Shown one piece after another: positions 50,219 through 62,084 of a stretch of 64,000 nucleotides of DNA. Below the pieces are notes generated by a model. That model searched no databases, was not told the DNA's origin, and saw only the letters and a list, made by a program, of their open reading frames with translations. How positions within the stretch are numbered: the first letter of the stretch is position 1; each line of letters opens with the position of its first letter. The position numbers and the translations under genes were made by a program. The DNA is from Chrysoperla carnea (taxonomy: Eukaryota; Arthropoda; Insecta; Neuroptera; Chrysopidae). Location: assembly GCF_905475395.1 (NCBI RefSeq), contig NC_058337.1:71444368-71508367 (forward strand), written 5' to 3'.

Positions 50219-52550
50219 TATACATTATGCATGTGTTATACATAAAAATCTTCCTCTTGCATCACTCTATCTATTAAATAAGAAACGCATCAAAATCAGT
50301 TGCGTAGTTTTAAAGATCTAAGCGTACATAAGGATTAGAGACAGACAGGCAAATTGAAGCGACTTTGTTTTATACTATGTTGCATTGATTTCATTTCTCG
50401 AGATACTCTAGAAATCCTGGTCAAAAAAGAAACCCTAAATATGAATGGCTAATCTTATAATTTCTATAATATTTCAAAAATATATACTTATGAAATTTTT
50501 GATTCATAATAATTCGTGGCAGAACAAATTATATGCTTATTTACAAACAATAAATATAGGAGAAGTGGTAATGAATTTTTAAAATTTAAAAAAACTATGA
50601 CACATCTCAAGCATAATATTATGATGATTACGCGTTTGTTGTTAGACGAAGAACATGGTTTTATATTAATATTACATGATCATATGAAGAGATCATTTAA
50701 CTCTCACCGCTCGAGCTCGCTACAAACCATTTTAAACACATATATTTTAGTACATTCACATTTGCTTTTGAATAATAAATTGAATTGAAATCATTTTATA
50801 GGTAATTAGTATTAAGAATTTTGCGGTTCCAAATAAAATATAATACAATTATTTAATACTTTTGTTTGAAAATTATGAGCAATGGGTTTTTTTTTATAAA
50901 AGTGTGTCAATTTTACGTGAATGTAATATTAATAGAAGCACTGAAAAAAAAATTAACATAATGACAACTTCATCCCGAAGTTGGCCGTTTCATATTAAGG
51001 TAAAAATACTTACTTTTAAAATAAATACTTTCAAACCATTTCCTAGTGATTGGAAGTACAGCTAAATATTTGTATTTACAATAGAATAGGATTGAAATTA
51101 AAATATGAATTCGTTGATACAAAATCACTGAAGTTAAATAAACAAAATCATTACTTCCATGAAAGAGATTGATTTTAGTTTAAAATCATACATTTTATTG
51201 ATGGGAAATAAAATTATACTTAGTTAGAATATATAAATAATCGTGTAAATAAAGCGAATCGATGAATTAAAAGAATATTTCTTTGCGTTTGCTATAAATA
51301 TAGGATTTGGTTACTACGAGCACATACCTGTTATGTTTAACCAATATGCGGTTGTCTCAACTTCATGAAGATTGTTATTACCAGTTTACAGAGATTTTTA
51401 AATAAATTTATTGATCATTTTTATAATATTTAACATATTTTTATAAGTATAACACCCGTTATAACGTCATAAATTTAATTTTAGAAAAAAAAGTTTAAAG
51501 TAAAAAGTTTTAGGAAAGTAGATTTAATAGTTAAGTTATAAGCATTTTATTGTTTAAACAAATATAAGAAGACATATCGGTCAAATAGTCAATAAGTAAA
51601 TCGTCATGATCGTATAAGTCATAAACGGTTAGTGATACAAAAAAAATTAGTTTAATTATCTACAATAAAGGTTATTACCATTTTTGGTCTAAAGTGCACG
51701 GTTATGGAGATATAGCCTAAAACGGTTTTTACTTCCCTCGCCTATTTTTGTAAGGTTTTTTTGCATTTACATTTAGTACGTGATACTGAACCTATTTAAA
51801 TAATAAAATACCTACTGTAATTTAATGCAGAAAAAAATTCTCTGTAGTCCCTTACCTCAGTAAGGGCCCTATGACTGTCAAATTTGTATCACATTTGGCC
51901 TTATGATCGATCGTATAAAGTTTATATGATAAACGATCATCATTAAAATCATAATTTTTTAGACCGAATTATTCATTTAGCGTATCAAAAAAATTATAAT
52001 TCGAAATATCATACATATTTATTTTTAAATAGCTTTTTGTGTGTTCGGTAAAATATTACGAAGTATTTATTACATCTAATAGTAAAGTATTTATTGTACG
52101 CTAATTGATGAGAAAAGATTGTCGACATGCGCTGTACACATATGGATCAGTATATCAATATATCAATAATATTACTTATTATGTAGGTAATAAATATTTT
52201 TTCCGGGTCCGTACACAATAAAATTAAAGAAATACAATTTAGTTCAGATTTCTCTTAATTAATTGCTGTTTATTTGTAAAAAAAAATTTGATATCTAATA
52301 CGACAATTTATATTAGAAAAATTAACAAAAGTATCTGACGTTATGGGGTATTGATTGATTGATTGTTGAGTTCTTAATTTTTCAGATATTTTATCCAAAA
52401 GTAGAAGAAAAATAATATGATATTTATGAAGTAGTAGCTAGCTTTGCATTCGTTACTTACAGATCAGAATTTAGTGACGTGAACGAAAATATAAATTTAT
52501 TATGATATTTTATTTCAAAGCATATCCAATATAACAATATTGTAAAAATG
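50219..52550. other. A+T-rich spacer, no gene supported
   Basis: Open frames at 50516-50788 and 50862-51065 have no splice context or recognised motif. Confidence 0.35.
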
Positions 52551-52572
52551 TTGTGTACTATATAGTACACAA
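52551..52572. repeat. Perfect 22-bp palindrome
   Basis: TTGTGTACTAT is followed directly by its exact complement. A half copy (AGTACACA) follows at about 52585. It could be a dimeric protein site or chance in an A+T-rich region. Confidence 0.5.
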
Positions 52573-52894
52573 ATGAACAGCAATAGTACACATGCTTACT
52601 ATACACACAAAATTATCTTAAATCTAGTGTTCTTTTCTAGATTTAAAACACTTGTTAATAATACAACAAAGCACAACCTCTCCTATGCTCTCCATGTTAA
52701 TTATACGAAATTTAATTAAATTTATCTCGAGTAGAGACGATCAATCGACTTCAAATTTTTATGGTAATTGTATTATTATATTCTTAATAAGTATAATTAA
52801 ACTTAAAATTTTCTGTCGATATGCCCATAGCGGAACAACAGCCTTAATGTTAAAAACATTGTACGCAAACTTATTTTTAACCCGCGGCGCAAAA

Positions 52895-53060
52895 AAAGGT
52901 GTTGTAAGTTTGACCGCTCTATGTGTGTATCTGTCTGTCTCATCGTAGTTCCTAAACGGATGAATCAATTTTTGTTTTCTTTGAAAGGTAATTAATGAAG
53001 AGTGTTCTTGTCTAAGTTTCGAGAAAATCGGTCCAGTTTCGAGAGAGCTACAAGGTAAAA
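52895..53060 (+). repeat. Dispersed repeat copy 2 (GTTTGACCGC...AAACGGATGAA family)
   Basis: GTAAGTTTGACCGCTCTATG, TATCTGTCTGTCTCATCG, CCTAAACGGATGAATC and GAAAATCGGTCCAGTTTCG follow the same order as the copy at 585-770. This copy adds the GAAAATCGGTCCAG block. Confidence 0.6.
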
Positions 53061-53235
53061 ACCGCATTAACTTCAGTGAAATATATTTTGTATCTCTAGA
53101 TTCGGTTTTACATGCCAAGAATATGTACAAACATACACAAAGTTTGTTATTACCTACTTATTAATGTAAATCTTACTTTGCCCCAAGCAATCCCTAATTA
53201 GAAACAAGCAAATTAGACCTTTGTTTACTTATATT

Positions 53236-53690
53236 CTAGTCGCGGAAACGAAGCACTGAAACTAGAAAATTTGAAAAATTAAGACGGATTTGAATGCGGT
53301 TTTCAGCATCCGTTTCGTAAGAGCGTCAGGAAATTTTATATAATCAGTTGAAACTCGTTACACGAGGGTTTTTTAGTGTCGCTGAACACAAATATCACGA
53401 CAGAATTGGTCACCGAGGTACCTGGTGCCCCATTCTGTTGCGATATTCGTGTTCAGCGATACCAAAAACTCCCTAGTAACAAGTTTGGAATCATTTTCAT
53501 CTTTATTAACCGAATTGTGAATTTAGTATATTTACGGTTAATTTATTGATTTCTTATAAATCAATTTAGGTCACAAAATTTCCTGACGCTCTAACGAATC
53601 GAATGCAGAAAACCGCATTCAAATTTTTCGATCTTTGACTGTTTCTAGTGTTTTGTTTTCGCGACTATTTATTCTGAGACAAGCAGTTTC
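53236..53690. mobile_element. ~450-bp foldback element of family N
   Basis: AGTCGCGGAAACGAAGCACTG, GGATTTGAATGCGGTTTTC and GAGCGTCAGGAAATTTT on the left are mirrored by AAAATTTCCTGACGCTC, GAAAACCGCATTCAAAT and TGTTTTCGCGACT on the right. An inner pair (GTCGCTGAACACAAATATC and GATATTCGTGTTCAGCGA) closes the structure. The right half is shared with 35720-36015. No target duplication is certain. Confidence 0.65.
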
Positions 53691-54526
53691 TAAACGTAAA
53701 GTTGTAGGTTTATATGTTTTATATTAAATACAGTAATAACCAATTGCCAATTTTCTTGAACTTTAATAGGATGACTGAATTTATGTACAAAGACATGTTT
53801 ATATTTTTTATTGTTTATAAGAACTTTAAGAATTTTGTAATATGGAACCATTACGTTACGGTTTAATATTGACCTAAGTATAATTTTTATTTCAATTATT
53901 TGTGTTAAATCTACTTAACTGTTTTTATTATTGTACTTTGGCTTTGTGTATGCTATAACTTGTACTTCTTTCTGTACAGTTAATATTATATCAATGAACA
54001 TCATTATTATATCTATCAATTTTATTTTTAAAATCAATATTATCTATCAATTATAAATATTGAACTGCGATTATGCTAATTATTATAACAGTTAGTGATA
54101 CGAAAACTAATACATAGCTGTTTTTATACACAATAATTCAGACTAATTATATACCAATTTAGGACGCATTTTGGATCGATTTTGATTATGCTACAGTTTG
54201 TTACAAGTACAACTAATATATTTTAAATTGTGGATTGTCATGCCAATGTGTAGAAAAAATTCAAGATCTACAATATTGCCCGAGTTTAAATTCCTGCAAA
54301 CTTCATTTTTTTTAATTTTTTTTTTAAAAGTACGTTTCCTATACTTGTCCAATGATTCACATAACTTTAGAATCCTGCTCATATTTTATCTTATGAAGCA
54401 TACTATTAGTTCTGGAATAAAGTCTACATAAGTAGATTTTGCAAGTCTTCTCGCATACTTTATAAAAGATCCCAGATAAAAAATAAAAGACTACAAGAAA
54501 CCCATGTTAAAATTTTTCGAGTTTAA

Positions 54527-54964
54527 TGACCCACCGGCAATCACGTTGAAAAAAATTCTCCCGTATGTAAAAGTAAGTTTAAGCACCAACCCGTCAGTTT
54601 TTCGCGGTACGGGTGAGAATATGAATGTCACACCTCTGCACCAGCAAGTATGAAGCGAATTACATAAATATCGTACAGAAATAAATCCCGTAACTTTGAT
54701 ACCGGAAGTTAATAAAATTTTTGAGCTCACTTCAATTTCCTAAGCCCTACGTGAATTATTTCTGTACGGCATTTATATAATTCGCTTCAAATACTTATGC
54801 AGAGCTAGTAACCAGCCACGCCGTACATATTTCCTGGTGCAGGGGTGTAGTATTCAAGAGTGTGGCATTCATATTATCACCTGTGCTCATCTGTACCGCG
54901 CAAAACTGACGCCATGGTGCTTAAACGTACTTTTACATATACGAGCATCTTTTTCAACAGGATT
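54527..54964. mobile_element. MITE family M, copy 2 (both arms present)
   Basis: TTGAAAAAAATTCTC, ATGTAAAAGTAAGTTTAAGC, GTCAGTTTTTCGCGGTAC and CACACCTCTGCACCAG on the left are mirrored on the right between 54838 and 54964. An inner pair (GCGAATTACATAAATATCGT) encloses a short centre with ACTTTGATACCGGAAGTTAA. The outer left end TGACCCACC equals the complement of the right end of copy 1 at 33683. Confidence 0.7.
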
Positions 54965-55385
54965 AGAACAAATTCGTTAAAAATGTTTTGCAAAATAATA
55001 AATAACAGTTTTATTTTTCTCTTTAATAGGTTTTCAATTTTTTTTGTTAACTTTTGACCATCATGTAGAGAACCAACGATTTTTTTGAGACAAAGTTATG
55101 GTTTTGACAAATATAAATTGTGAGATGGATAAAATTTTTTTGTTATTTTGAAAAAGTTTGATATACATACGCGCAACCTTGGTTTCTCGACAAGCAAGGA
55201 TTTTATGGAAGAATCACTTTTTGTCGCAAAATTTAAAAAAATAGCCTTTTTTCCTTCGGGTAACTGAGTGGGCATACTGTATACAATTAAATATCATGTT
55301 TACTACACAGGTATAAGTGCTTTATAATAGAAAATTTCTTCTCGGACCGGCGGACATATACAAGGTGGATCAAATTAATATATTA

Positions 55386-56036
55386 TGGCTAAGTTTTGTA
55401 ATAATCCAAACAAAAAATAACTTTATCAACAGTTACAAAGTTTGATGAGGGATATCATGTTCTCTCATCAGATTGGACTTAATTATCAAGGTTGCTTTAA
55501 TAGTTTAATAGTCAAGTTAGTTCCCAAAAAGTAAGAGATATAAATAGAATAAAACTTTAAATTAGAAAGTTGATCCTCATAAAATAACTAGCATTTTTAT
55601 TAAAAATAGTTTTTTTTTTAAATCGTTAACTTTCGGAGGAAATGCAACTTAAAATTAAGTCATAATTGCATTTAATCGAAAGAATTGTAGGTCAAAAAAT
55701 TGTAGGTAATAGACACAGGCGAATGTCCTCTATTGCTCTTGACAACTTTTGGATAAAACATTTTTCTGTAGCTAGTTTTTTTTTTCGATTAAATGCAATA
55801 ATGATATATTATTAAGTCGCAAATTCTCGGAAAGTTAGCGGTTTTGGACAAAATGTTTTAAATAAAAAATATTAGTTTTTTTATCAGGATCAACTTTCTA
55901 ATTTCAAGTGACTATTAAAGCAATTCAGAAAACAATAGGTCCAATCAGATGTCAGAAATGATGTCCTCGATCAAACTCCGCAATTTTTGTTTAAGTTATT
56001 TTTTGATTGGTTAACTACAAAACGAGCTGTTTTAAG
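55386..56036. mobile_element. ~650-bp foldback element with ~250-bp arms
   Basis: CAAAAAATAACTTTATCAAC, AGTTTGATGAGGGATATCAT, AAATTAGAAAGTTGATCCT and TTAACTTTCGGAGGAAATG on the left have inverted counterparts between 55800 and 56020. Arm similarity is patchy, so the element is older than the one in SPEF1 intron 1. Non-coding. Confidence 0.6.
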
Positions 56037-56978
56037 GCGCCATGTAGCATGCAACATGGAATCTGGACAAATTTAATTGAACTTTGTGCAACGTTGTCGC
56101 ACGCCTACAATAAGCAACACTTTACAACAAATATCGAGCCACATATCGCCCAGTGCTGCTTCAGTGGAATTGCGCCTTTAGTCATTGTAGTTTAGTAGTT
56201 CAGCTTAAATGTGTCTAAAGATCGTTGTCTAATAATTATGTAGATTAGCGTCCAGGCTAAATCAAGTGATGCAAAATTTAGAATAGTTTTAAATTATTAC
56301 TTAGTTTTTTAAAAACACCCCTTGAATAAAATATGTTAGTACCTATACAAAAAAAAAATAATAATACTTATATAATAAATATAACAATTTATTATGATTG
56401 TGACTGTGCCCTACTATAAATGATTTTGCCCCGTTATTTTATGTATAATAACGGGTTTTCATTTGCACAAAAATTAAAGGTAGTGTTGATACAATACGTA
56501 TATTATGCTCCTATATAGAGGTATATATTATTTTGACATTATTTATGTGTAGGATAGGATACCACATACCAAAGAAATGAATCAATTACCAAAAACTTTT
56601 TTATCAACTTTCTTTCCAAAACTTTTTTTTCTTTGAAATAAATTACTATTTAAATCTATTTTTGCAAGTTTGTATTATAGTTTATTGTTTAATTTTTTTT
56701 TTTAATATATTGACTTGAATACTCTAAACAATGAGCTAGCAAATTCCTTAGAACGGTTTTTTCGATCGAAAGTCGCTCTAAGGAATCTGTTTGAAAGAAA
56801 AAAAAAAAACACTTATATGGACGTTTCCAAAAAAAAATAGTGTATGCAATTATTTGATAGTTCAGATCCTAAATTTGGAAAACAACTTTTTGAGGTACAC
56901 ACTTCGTAAACATGGGGGATGTATTCGTAATATTATCAAAAACAAAAATCTAAAAAAGTTGCACAAAAATTTGCCCCG
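56037..56978. other. Spacer
   Basis: A slightly G+C-richer start (to about 56195) encloses a 62-codon frame without support. The rest is A+T-rich. No gene seen. Confidence 0.3.
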
Positions 56979-57376
56979 GTTAATTGTTGAAATACCATGT
57001 ATAGACAGAGTTGATTACGCAATCGTTTTTTTTACGTCATGTAAGTAAAGAACGATAGTCACTCTTAGTCACAGTCATGTATATTTAACACGATTGTGGT
57101 GTCACATACAAATAACTGATATTCCGATAGAATATATACTATATAATGTTTTAAACTAATTTGCGCTCTCACAGGTAAACAGTGATGTTTACGAAAAAAT
57201 GTTTAAAACAAAAGTTCTTTATTTTTATCTATAAGGTACATTTTTTATATTTAAACTTTTGTTCTGTATCTAATGGTTTAAAGAAGACTCAAATGGACTA
57301 TGTTGCTCATTTTGGAACTCAACCTTACTTTTTACGCCCTAAACACGCTATAAAAATTTCTTGGGAACGTCCTTAA
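56979..57376 (+). repeat. Repeat family R, copy G
   Basis: GGTTAATTGTTGAAATACCATG, AAACAGTGATGTTTACGAAA, TATTTAAACTTTTGTTCTG and TTTTTACGCCCTAAACACGC match the middle of copy B in order. The first 30 bp and the 3' third are absent. Sits 350 bp upstream of the secreted-protein gene. Confidence 0.65.
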
Positions 57377-57724
57377 ATTCCCTCAAATTTCGTGATTTTG
57401 TGTTTCACAATATCAAAGATGTACCTAAAGACGGGAAAAATTTAGAAAATTCTACATATAATGTTACAAATATAATCATCAGGCCTGGACTTCTTCCCGA
57501 AGTAATTGAACCAAGCCCTCAAAAAATAACATGAAATACTATTGTTAAAAATTTCTTCAGCTATTTCTGAAACTGTCAAGATCTCAACGAAAGAGTTTTT
57601 GCTCTCTCTCAAAATATTTAGGTAGTCTGAGTAGTCTGAGTAAAAACCGCCAATTTTAAATCGGCTAAGCAATGCCGCCATAACGTAATATCTAACAAAT
57701 AATTTTTTAATTTTTTACAGAAAG

Positions 57725-60700
57725 ATGACGTCACGAATACCAGTATATGTAATATTAGTAGCATGTAATTTAATACCTTTCGCATCACAAAATATAATAA
57801 ATAATAATATCGACGAAGAACCAACAATCGATAATATTGCACAAGATTTCCTTAAAAATAGTGAAAACAATGATCTTTTACAAAATATACTACAATCAGA
57901 GAGTGGCAAACAATTAGGTGGCATGGTTATGGAGAACCTTTTAAAGAGTGGTGGTGGTTCAGATTTACTATCTGGTTTGGGTAGCATGTTAACAGACGAC
58001 AAAGGTGCATTAGATTCAAAAATGTTGGGTAGCATGTTAAAAATGTTTACCGAGAATGCATCAGATGACTTAAATGCTGGTCGACCAACACGTAAAACAT
58101 CATCGAACGAGCCATCTTTAAATGGTTTAATCAAAGATTTTACGGGAGACTTTTTATCAAATGGAAATGCTATGTCCTTATTATCCTACTTACCAATGTT
58201 GATGCAAACAGTTACGTCATACACAGAGGAAGATATTCATAATCATGAAAGTGAACATGCGTCCCATTCGTGGCTAGTACCACCAGTGTTGGAAAAGGTC
58301 CACATTTTTTGGGATCACTTTACACAATCTGAATTAGGTAAATCATTGTATTCACAATTTGGAATTGGAAAAATTTTAAAGAATTTTGCCGATAAAGACG
58401 GTAACTTCAATTTTGATCGATTTGTTGAATTAATGGACAATCAATCATTCCGACGGTATTGGATTAAGAAAGCAACAAGTTCTTTGGCTGATATTATTAG
58501 CTATTTTGCTGATCCAATGATTCAAAAAAAGTAAGTGTTTCGTTTAATCCAAGGAAAAACTGTTTAAAGACTAAAAAATATTTTATAACAGACTTAAATG
58601 TGATTTGTATTGAGTAGAGTAATTGTAAGCAAAGCAGAAAGTATATCCTCAGATGATTTTCCCCAGTTGCAAACGCTTTGAGGCTTTTTGAATGTGTTTA
58701 GCCCGAAACGGTTGAACTCGTATATATTGGACCTTGGGTCGCTTAGTAGAATTCAAGTACCCATTTAGATAATTTTTCAGTCTCTTTGTTCCCATCGATT
58801 GTTGACCGTCTGGGCTCCCAGCCAATAATGACTTTGGTATGTCTACCCAGATTATTAAGTGATTCTAAGCACTCCAAAATAGTTTTGGGGTTTATTTCAG
58901 GTTAATTTAGCGCTTTGACCGCAGCTTGTTATGACATACTCTTCAGCTTGGAATATCAAGCCGTATTTATATGCTGCCAGCCTATAATCATATAATACAA
59001 AAAATATACATCCAAAAAACCATCCAAAAATTTTTTTCGATTTAATCAAAGGTTTGCTATGAGACTTTTTGAGAACTATTTCCCATCTGTAGCCGAAAAT
59101 CTTAAACTTTCGCCTTAGCTGCAATAATTATAGCTCATTCAAATTTGTGAAGTGCCTCCATTGTCATAGTTGATGTCGAATACATACAACTTGTAATACT
59201 ACTAGCTTCACTCTGGTATTTGGTCCACCACGCTGGTTTTTTGTTTTTGTCCGCTTGACCACATTAGGCGCGGAAATGATCGAGGCTTTATTCCAATTCA
59301 GGTAGCAAATGTTTAAGATTGGAGTTTTATGGTTAATTTCATCATTTTGTTGTGATACGCCTCTGAATGGTATGCCCCTTTGAAGAATGTTTCCATTCAA
59401 GAATCATTCCTTAACTTTTTGCCTCTCCATCAAAGCCCTGCAGAGTCTTTGTTTTCCAGTAGAGGATTTTATAGTGACTTATACTTTCTTTATTTTAGAG
59501 AGAATTGCAGGTGAACTAGTAGTGCCCTCACCTCTAGTTGAGTCTCGAACATTAGCTTAATTAGTCAGAATTTTATCGTACCCCAAAATTCGTACGGCAG
59601 ACAACCTTAGTAGTACAGAATGCCGAAGTCTTCTTGGAATTTTGGTTTATTGAAAAAAATGGTTAGGAGAGTTTTCCTTCCACGCCCCCTTTTGATCCGA
59701 AGTACCGAGCTTCAATCAATCAGTAAGGTGGTACAAGTCGATTAATTGCTCCTATCCGCTGCCGGCAGGTATAAAGGTTAAATAAAGATGTATAATAATC
59801 GGCCTCACCAATATTTTTTTTAAATTTTTCCTAAATGCGCTGAGTTAATTGTGGATCTAAAAATATGTTCAGTTGAAAATTATCCCCAGTTTCATATTTA
59901 ATTTACCTTGTTTAACGTTTTGATTGATTTTTTTAGGTATTTTACGAATGTTATGTTCTTAACCAATGGATTCTTAAAAGCACGTGGTTATCCAAAACAA
60001 GTATTGTTTGACACAAATCGCCCAACAGAATCAATATCAGCATTTTTAAGTTACTTCACAAAGAAATATTTCTCATATAAAATGGATTTCACGGAATATG
60101 TGCGGCCAATTGTCAATTATGTTGAGGTATTGAGAATGAAGACTTAATATATTTTATTTAAAATGAATTACGATTTAAAACAAATGATAAATAGTGGCGA
60201 AGAGGAAGTCTATGTATTATATAAGAAACTGAGCTCTTCCCTCATATTATTTCTGTAATACCAAGCTAATTAAACTTACAATTTAGCAAGTTAGCAAGTT
60301 AGCAAAGTATCGATGTCAATACGATGAAAAACTTAATATCTCGATTACGTAAATAGCAAGTCATTCAAAAGTTACAAAATTACTAATAGACGCACCAACG
60401 ATTGTATATAAAAAGAAAGATATAATTGCTGATTTTGTTTTTTTTGTTTTGCAGGCTTTAATACAAATGGCACAAGATCAAAGTAATGCATTAAAACGTG
60501 GTATTAGCACACATTCAGTGGCTGATAAAATAACCGACATATTAAATATGGAATTTATTGAACCAATATTACGTGTATTTAGAGCGTATCGGTTTGGTAA
60601 ACGTGTTCCTAGATGTGATAAATATGTGATGTGTGTAATCAATCAAGAGGACCAAAACAAAGATAAAAATAATACATTGATGAATATACGATTAGGTTTA

Positions 60701-60805
60701 AGTAAAATATCTAGTTTTCTCGCCAGTTGGTTCTTAAGTTCACATACAAATTCATCATATTGGTCATTATATCAAGCAATTACGCATAGTGATAATGCTT
60801 GTTCG
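57725..60805 (+). CDS. Secreted protein of unknown function (3 exons, 3' end not found)
   Basis: Coding exons are 57725-58530, 59937-60126 and 60455-60805; phases fit and give 449 residues so far. The ATG lies 4 nt after an acceptor (TTTTTTACAG at 57720), so a 5' untranslated exon lies upstream. Residues 1-22 form a signal peptide (VYVILVACNLIPFASQ). An acidic, Leu/Gly-rich, probably helical region follows (LGGMVMENLLKSGGGSDLL), then KVHIFWDHFTQSELGKSLYS. After the first junction comes YFTNVMFLTNGFLKARGYPK. The last exon has RVFRAYRFGKRVPRCDKYVMC, FLASWFLSSHTNSSYW and NACS before a strong donor (TCG|GTAAGT). A few Cys near the end suggest disulphides. I believe such proteins occur across insects, but I cannot name the family or a function. 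Codon-like composition and clean junctions make the gene secure. The last exon may lie beyond the window. Confidence 0.8.
58620..59750 (-). pseudogene. Degraded LINE fragment (RT end plus RNase H) in intron of the secreted-protein gene
   Basis: This intron segment is richer in G+C than its surroundings. On the minus strand a 75-codon frame (58897-59124) contains GLIFQAEEYVITSC, which fits the IFQAE-Y-I block of the RNase H domain of I/R1/Jockey-type LINEs. Upstream on that strand, 59164-59400 has an open frame, and nearby fragments resemble the end of an RT domain (an S-M-EALHKF-like block). Frames are broken by many stops. The assignment rests mainly on the RNase H motif and on domain order. 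Confidence 0.45.
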
Positions 60806-60824
60806 GTAAGTTATTTATTTATTA

Positions 60825-61290
60825 TTATACAATCTACTGGGCTTAAAAGTAACAACCACCGCTTTATAACCTTCAGCTTCTCGTGATCTCACTTATCCTC
60901 CTTCCATAACACTCGAAGGGATTGTTTTACACAGCTAACATACATGCACAGTTTTCATACACATATACGCATTTTTTTTAAGTGTAAAATAATTCAATGA
61001 GTATATCAGAAAAAATGGCTATGAATTTATTTAAATTAATTTTTTTATTTAATTTTTATAGAAATCTTTAATTTAGGGTTCAAAATTATGATCATAGATG
61101 GGGCAGTAAAATGTCAAATTCAATTTAATTTTTTTTTTAAATATATCTTTATAAATTATAGTGCATTTATTATTCTGATGTATGAGCTATACTGTTGTAC
61201 AGTTTCATTCAAATCCATTCGGTAGTTTTTGCATGAAAGCGTATAACTAACGAATATTTATAGGGAAACATATAAAATATATAGGTTTAA
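60825..61290 (+). repeat. Dispersed repeat family S, copy 1
   Basis: Shares with 63240-63640 the ordered blocks CTGGGCTT, CCGCTTTATAACC (here) versus CTGCTTTATAACC, GATCTCACTTATCC, GAAATCTTTAATTTA, GGTTCAAAAT, GGAGCAGTAAAATGTCA or GGGGCAGTAAAATGTCA, TCTGATGTATGAGCTAT and TTCATTCAAATCCATTCG. It starts 20 bp after the last identified exon of the secreted-protein gene. Confidence 0.75.
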
Positions 61291-61735
61291 ACAACCCGTT
61301 AAATTATGTATAGAGGCAATCATAGTCAGTATATAATCGGGATTTTAAGAAAAGAGTTCAGGACTTAAAGAATAAACAGCCGAATTATTGTAACTCTCAA
61401 ATGACATACATGACATGTCCTGTATGTTTAAAATAAGTATCTATGGGTTAGCAGTTTTAATTAGTTTGATATATTATTCATTCATCTTCACAAAATTTCA
61501 CATTTGTAATATATCAGTATCAGGATTAGAACGGGATTTGGATCTGGATAGGGGTAGGGGTTACATATCAGGATATAAATTAATTTAATAATACTTAAGC
61601 ACTAATAAATTCAAGTACAATTACAAAACGCTTTAATAAAATTAAAAAAATTAACAACAAACCCAATTTTATTTAAAACAATTTCTACAAATAAGTTTAC
61701 GATAAATTTTTCCAAATTATTTTTACAATTTTTTA

Positions 61736-62079
61736 TTAGATTGTATTATCATAAGTCATTAAATCCATATTAAAATTTGTTATACCTCTATGACGGCTAT
61801 TTTCCTTGTAATCATCCTCATCATCTTCAGATTGTTCGGTTTCGTCAAGTTCTTTAATTGGTAAACAATTAATCCTATTAATTATACTACGACGCTTTTT
61901 AATTTCCATTTTCGGCCTTGATTTTGTTCGACATAATTCTAACGAAGCCTCTTCATTGGTTACTTCATTATCGTTTTGATTAAACATTGATGGTCCAACT
62001 AGTGCCAAAAAACGTTCATTTAATTGTGCGTATGTTGTGTCCACAACATCATGTACGGGAGATCTAACATTGGTTGGAA
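61736..62079 (-). CDS. Terminal exon of an unrecognised minus-strand gene
   Basis: On the minus strand an acceptor (TTTTTGTTACAG) at 62080 opens a frame that starts with two bases of a split codon. It encodes about 113 residues to a TAA at 61736. The first part reads NVRSPVHDVVDTTYAQLNER, then FLALVGPSMFNQND; a basic block (KSRPKMEIKKRRSIINR, possible nuclear signal) and a strongly acidic tail (DETEQSEDDEDDY) follow. A minus-strand AATAAA lies at about 61667, 70 nt past the stop. Composition, acceptor and poly(A) signal support a real last exon. The family is not recognised; a nuclear protein is a fair guess from the basic and acidic blocks. Upstream exons were not found before the window end. 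Confidence 0.6.
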
Positions 62080-62084
62080 CTGTA

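Noticed and set aside
52652-53130. Two overlapping frames of about 100-120 codons
   Set aside because: They run through a dispersed repeat with no splice or domain support.
57715-58134. 139-codon minus-strand frame opposite the secreted-protein exon 1
   Set aside because: Antisense of a better supported coding exon with signal peptide and splice sites.
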